Shown here: in pieces, positions 59,185 through 64,000 of the stretch
Position numbering within the stretch: position 1 is the first letter of the stretch
How the letters are laid out: each line of letters opens with the position of its first letter
Assembly (NCBI RefSeq): GCF_024266705.1
Contig: NZ_CP100756.1
Coordinates: 1,240,001 to 1,304,000 of the forward strand
DNA: 64,000 nt
Origin: Natrinema gelatinilyticum
GTDB taxonomy: Archaea > Halobacteriota > Halobacteria > Halobacteriales > Natrialbaceae
Direction of reading: 5' to 3'
Translations under genes and position numbers: made by a program
The notes under the pieces: model-generated
What the model was told of the DNA's origin: nothing
Database searches by the model: none
Seen by the model: only the letters and a program-made list of their open reading frames with translations

Positions 59185-59669
59185 TGTTCTGAAAGAAGCA
59201 CCTTACTTACCGGCCACATTTACCCCTTCACCCTTCGCTCCACAGCGGGGTGCATTCGGGACAGACCCGAGACTGGCGCCTCACCGCCGGATATCGGGGT
59301 TCCGATACCGCTGACGACAACGGACGGCTCCTCCTTCCCTCCAGTACGCAGTGTTTTTGGCCCACCTCTCACCACGGACATACGTCTCCGAAGGGAACTC
59401 ATCGTCCGTCTCGGCGCACAGAGACGCCGTCATTCGGCAAAACAGGAGACGATGGTCCACAACCACAAACAAATCTGACAATATCTCTGTACCGTCGTAT
59501 CTCTCACACCAGTGAAGGACTGTGCTCGGTCGTCCGCTCGACGAGACCGATCACGTCGGCCGGTATCAGTCCGATCCCGACCGTCTACGTGACGTTCCTC
59601 CCGGCCCTGGTCGGATTGGACGGATCTGTCAGAGATACCGGCATAAAACGCCCATAAGACACAGCACGG

Positions 59670-59694
59670 GTATCGCTTGCAGGCGAAGCGATAC
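59670..59694. promoter_or_regulatory. Perfect 9+9 dyad before the 46-residue gene
   Basis: GTATCGCTT and AAGCGATAC flank a 7-bp spacer. It lies 29 bp before the ATG at 59724 and overlaps the likely TATA region (ATACTTATCC), so bound protein would block transcription. No other copy was seen in the window. Confidence 0.55.
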
Positions 59695-59723
59695 TTATCC
59701 CATCAGGGTTCGAACGGGTGCCC

Positions 59724-59864
59724 ATGTCTGATGCAGCTGATTGCAATCCAGAGCCGATTGAGCAAGAAGCGACCGAGCGTGACGACACACACCTCGACGA
59801 TATCGAAGACGGGGCCGGCTGTACGGAAATTTGGGAGCACCTCGCGGAGCAGCGCGAGGAGTAA
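59724..59864 (+). CDS. 46-residue acidic protein
   Basis: The frame reads MSDAADCNPEPIEQEATERD DTHLDDIEDGAGCTEIWEHL and AEQREE, with two Cys and many acidic residues. It is a normal size for haloarchaeal micro-proteins. ATACTTATCC about 24-33 bp upstream is the likely promoter. It precedes the ParB-like gene by 57 bp. Confidence 0.65.
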   Translation: MSDAADCNPEPIEQEATERDDTHLDDIEDGAGCTEIWEHLAEQREE

Positions 59865-59921
59865 CTCGAGACTGTGGTCTCAGTGCAGACCTTTTTAACG
59901 ACGTGATCCCTACTGAAATTC

Positions 59922-60623
59922 ATGACCGACAACCGGCCTGGTGATCGATCGCGCCGTCGCGCTGCCTCCGATCGATCGATTCCGACGGACCGGGAATCGC
60001 CCGTCGGAGCGCCAGTAATCCGGGGCGACGAATCAGTCACCGGAACTCGTGCCCGCGAAGCCGTCATTTTCGACCCCGACGACCCCGATAGCCTCGCGGA
60101 CGCCGCCGAAACCGTTCGTCAGTTCGCCGCCGGTGTAACCGACGACGATCACCTCTACATGCTCCGCGGCGCGGCCGCCTGCGCCGCCCTCGTGCGCGGC
60201 GAAGGCTCCTACAAGGCCGCCGCCGAACGCACCGACGGCGAAGCGACCGTCTCCTTCATTCGGAAGTGGGCACGCGTTCACGACCTCCCGCGGTCGGTCC
60301 GCAAACAGGTTGCACTCGGACAGATCGCCCCCACCGCCGCCAAACACATCGCCCGCGTCGCCGGCGAAGCCCGATTGCTCCTCGCCTGGGCCACTCTCGA
60401 CGGCGACCTCACCGTTCGCGACGTTCGCAGCGTCGCAAGCGCCGTCAACAACGATGTTCCCCTCGACCAGGCGCTCGCAGACCACGGCGTCACCCTCGGT
60501 ACACTCGAACTCACCCTCTCACCGTCCACCTACCGCGATCTTCGACGGCGCGCCTCCATCGACGACGTTCATCCCGGCCAACTCGTCACCGACGCACTCG
60601 ACCAGTACTTCGAACGCGAGTGA
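59922..60623 (+). CDS. Haloarchaeal conserved protein with ParB/KorB-like HTH (DUF7119-like)
   Basis: The 233 residues carry an HTH-rich core: VRGEGSYKAAAERTDGEATV SFIRKWARVH, and VRKQVALGQIAPTAAKHIAR VAG with AWATLDGDLTVRDVRSVASAV N. A C-terminal segment resembles an RHH (LELTLSPSTYRDLRRRASID DVHPGQLVTDALDQYFERE). DNA binding is likely; target and role are not known. The N-terminal 45 residues are disordered. Confidence 0.65.
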   Translation: MTDNRPGDRSRRRAASDRSIPTDRESPVGAPVIRGDESVTGTRAREAVIFDPDDPDSLADAAETVRQFAAGVTDDDHLYMLRGAAACAALVRGEGSYKAAAERTDGEATVSFIRKWARVHDLPRSVRKQVALGQIAPTAAKHIARVAGEARLLLAWATLDGDLTVRDVRSVASAVNNDVPLDQALADHGVTLGTLELTLSPSTYRDLRRRASIDDVHPGQLVTDALDQYFERE

Positions 60624-60702
60624 CTCGATCGCACAGGCTCCGGAATCCCGGTGCATCGAAGAAAGAAACGTTTAACCGCTACTCACCGAAAGACGAAACA
60701 GA

Positions 60703-60756
<54 letters not shown>

Positions 60757-60776
<20 letters not shown>

Positions 60777-60970
60777 CTTCTGCTCCGAGCACGTACGCGA
60801 GAAGCGAAGCGGCTACCGCGATTTGAATCGCAGGGAACACGCAGCGCGTGCGGATCGAGCGACCGCGTGACCGGGTGTCCAAATCGCGCCCGACCCGCTT
60901 TCCCGTCGTGAACGACTCCGTGAGCGACGGGTAGCGGAACCGCCGCGATCCGAATGCAGGAGGTCGCGCG
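60757..60970. repeat. Diverged repeats of the tRNA-Lys 3' end
   Basis: AAATCGCGCCCGGCCCGCTT at the tRNA end (60760-60779) recurs with one change at 60880-60899. Inverted pieces of the T-arm region (CGCGATTTGAATCGC, near 60817) lie between them. A weaker third copy may follow (CGCGATCCGAATGCAGG, near 60943). The spacing of the two direct copies is about 120 bp. They look like leftovers of integration at the tRNA 3' end. Confidence 0.5.
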
Positions 60971-61164
60971 CAACGGGGTGAAGCACGTTCGCGTGCCAGT
61001 ACTCTACTGCTCCATGGACATTCCACGAACGTAGTTGCCGACCGAGCGAGAATTTTTCCAGGTGAGACGCCGAAGTTCGGACGTTTCAGCGGCAGAGTTC
61101 ACGCCGAATTCGTACGACGTCAGAAACGGATCGAGAAAGCCGAGACCGAGTTAGCTGAAAGAGA

Positions 61165-61229
61165 GGGTGCTAAGCCCCCGTCCTCGAGGAGCGACCGACG
61201 GGAGCGAGTAGGGCGGGGATACAGCACCC
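61165..61229 (+). mobile_element. Long terminal hairpin of an IS1341/TnpB-type element
   Basis: GGGTGCT (61165-61171) pairs with AGCACCC (61223-61229), and inside it CCCCGTCCT pairs with AGGGCGGGG (one G-T). This nested stem is typical of right ends of haloarchaeal tnpB elements. No tnpB gene leads up to it. Confidence 0.5.
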
Positions 61230-61298
61230 GCACGATCGTCACACATCTCTACTCATAAACGTTTAATAAACTACACTCCATAGACGAAAGCAAGTCGC

Positions 61299-61448
61299 AT
61301 GGAGTACAGTCCACGATACCGTCTCTTTCCCACCACCACCCAACGGGAGAGTCTCGACTGGACTCGTGACACCGTGCGACAACTCTACAACCACGCCCTC
61401 CACGAGATTCTCGAAGTGAGCGACGAGTCCGACGCCGGTCCGAAGTAG
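61299..61448 (+). pseudogene. tnpB (IS605 OrfB) N-terminal remnant
   Basis: The 49-residue frame reads MEYSPRYRLFPTTTQRESLD WTRDTVRQLYNHALHEILEV, the start of haloarchaeal TnpB proteins of 400 or so residues. It then stops after DAGPK. The RuvC core and zinc finger are missing. A TTTAATAAAC box lies about 40 bp upstream, so the N-terminus may still be transcribed. Confidence 0.75.
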
Positions 61449-61512
61449 ACGATCTCCTCTCGGGAGACTTATCTCCGGAATCATACATAGCATCTCGAAA
61501 TAAGAGGAATTG

Positions 61513-61532
61513 CCAAGACGTAGTCGTCTTGG
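61513..61532. mobile_element. Terminal hairpin next to the tnpB remnant
   Basis: CCAAGACG and CGTCTTGG flank TAGT in a perfect 8-bp stem. It lies 65 bp past the remnant's stop and 23 bp before tRNA-Cys. It is likely the right-end hairpin of the same element, whose middle was deleted. Confidence 0.5.
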
Positions 61533-61554
61533 GCTTTAGGGTATAAGGTGCTAG

Positions 61555-61630
61555 AGCCAAGGGCCGGATTTGAACCGGCGATGGGCGGCTCTGCAGGCCG
61601 CTGCGTTCGGCCGGACTCTGCCACCTTGGC
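61555..61630 (-). tRNA. tRNA-Cys (GCA)
   Basis: On the minus strand GCCAAGG starts the acceptor stem, pairing with the CCTTGGC end. The anticodon loop CTGCAGA gives GCA. The T arm is GCCGG-TTCAAAT-CCGGC. It lies 157 bp downstream of 5S rRNA, the usual halobacterial rRNA operon order. Confidence 0.95.
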
Positions 61631-61787
61631 GCAACATATCGTTGTTCCTGCGTTCGTTTAAGCATAGCGGTACGAGGCAACCGAAAAGTGCGTCGTTCTG
61701 TGACCGTTGCGCTGGCTGCAATATGAAAACCCCAGCGGGCGAACCGCCAGTGCGGTCGCTCGCCGGGTGAAAGATGGAAGGAGTATG

Positions 61788-61913
61788 AGTGGTCGGCGGC
61801 GAAACGGGCTTCCCAGAGGCTCGCGCACTCCAGTACTGGCCGTAACGCAGGCGAGCTTATCTTCCGTGTTCGGGATGGGTACGGGAGGCACCTCGCCGCT
61901 GTGGCCGCCGTAA
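61788..61913 (-). rRNA. rrf: 5S ribosomal RNA
   Basis: The minus strand reads TTACGGCGGCCACAGCGGCG, with CCCGTACCCATCCCGAACAC GG (the conserved loop C region) and a closing CCGCCGACCAC. The length of about 126 nt is normal. Ends are estimated by pairing of the two terminal arms. Confidence 0.9.
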
Positions 61914-62059
61914 TGCCGATCGACGGAATCGAACCGCCGTCAAACCATAATCGGTAGACGGTGTCTGCGTTGTGGGCGTCTATCTGTGACCGATGTGTAT
62001 GTGTAGTCCAGTATGCGTCCGGACCCGCTCGCGTGTCACGGATCCAATGCGATGTAGTG

Positions 62060-64000
<1,941 letters not shown>

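Overview
The window is high-GC chromosomal DNA of a halophilic archaeon (class Halobacteria). The proteins are very acidic, GTG starts occur, many genes have a TATA-like box 26-34 bp before the start codon (leaderless-type promoters), and halobacterial marker genes are present: Sec61-beta/SecG, SUI1/aIF1, deoxyhypusine synthase, F420 enzymes, and DUF389, DUF5518, DUF5809 and DUF5810 families. An archaeal rRNA operon in the order 23S-5S-tRNA-Cys enters from the right edge on the minus strand. A genus cannot be named safely from this sequence alone.

Layout. 1-9 kb: a cut SRPBCC-like gene, a voltage-gated K+ channel with a C-terminal zinc ribbon, a sulfatase divergent from an RHH-like small protein, a decayed response regulator, a cupin/zinc-finger operon behind a cluster of dyads, an HTH regulator, a decayed toxin-antitoxin locus, and a voltage-sensor-only protein that overlaps a DUF389 transporter tail to tail. 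9-23 kb: housekeeping genes (glycosyltransferase, HAD hydrolase, MazG-like, deoxyhypusine synthase, NIF3, a CoxI-CoxIII fusion oxidase, GDPD, F420:NADP oxidoreductase, thioredoxin, SecG, PdxT, bifunctional nuclease, HisE). 23.5-26 kb: a nested insertion. An IS630 element sits inside an ISH3-like element, which itself appears to sit in the middle of an IS605/IS1341-type terminal hairpin. 26-30 kb: accessory DNA with a Tat-exported repeat protein and membrane proteins. 30-48 kb: GTPases, a quinol-type nitric oxide reductase, an SDR, a second DUF389, EngB, a 2-hydroxyacid dehydrogenase, a Nudix-eIF2B-like fusion, a phosphodiesterase, hydantoinase/oxoprolinase A and B, CofE, and a Mer-like F420 enzyme. 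48-60.6 kb: a cold-shock protein, the MoxR-DUF58-transglutaminase operon, aIF1, a flavodoxin, a rhodanese, a Nudix hydrolase, an intact AbrB-PIN toxin-antitoxin pair, RimI, DUF892 and small acidic proteins. 60.7-64 kb: tRNA-Lys, tnpB/IS1341 debris, tRNA-Cys, 5S and the 3' two thirds of 23S.

How the genes work together. F420 biology appears three times: NADP reduction, CofE glutamyl ligation, and a Mer-like oxidoreductase translationally coupled to cofE. Respiration is represented by a haem-copper oxidase fusion and a qNOR. Redox and stress functions are scattered (thioredoxin, rhodanese, flavodoxin, DUF892 ferritin-like). 

The most unusual material is mobile-element debris, not a new multi-gene system. 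At least four sites look like solo right ends of TnpB elements (hairpins plus the shared motif GGGAGGATGTCA), and one of them has served as a target for another IS. Other points worth following up are the pore-less voltage-sensor protein, the Nudix-eIF2B fusion without the isomerase cysteine, a cluster of stem-loops near 4.45 kb, and several perfect dyads in promoters. No convincing new defence or secretion system was seen.
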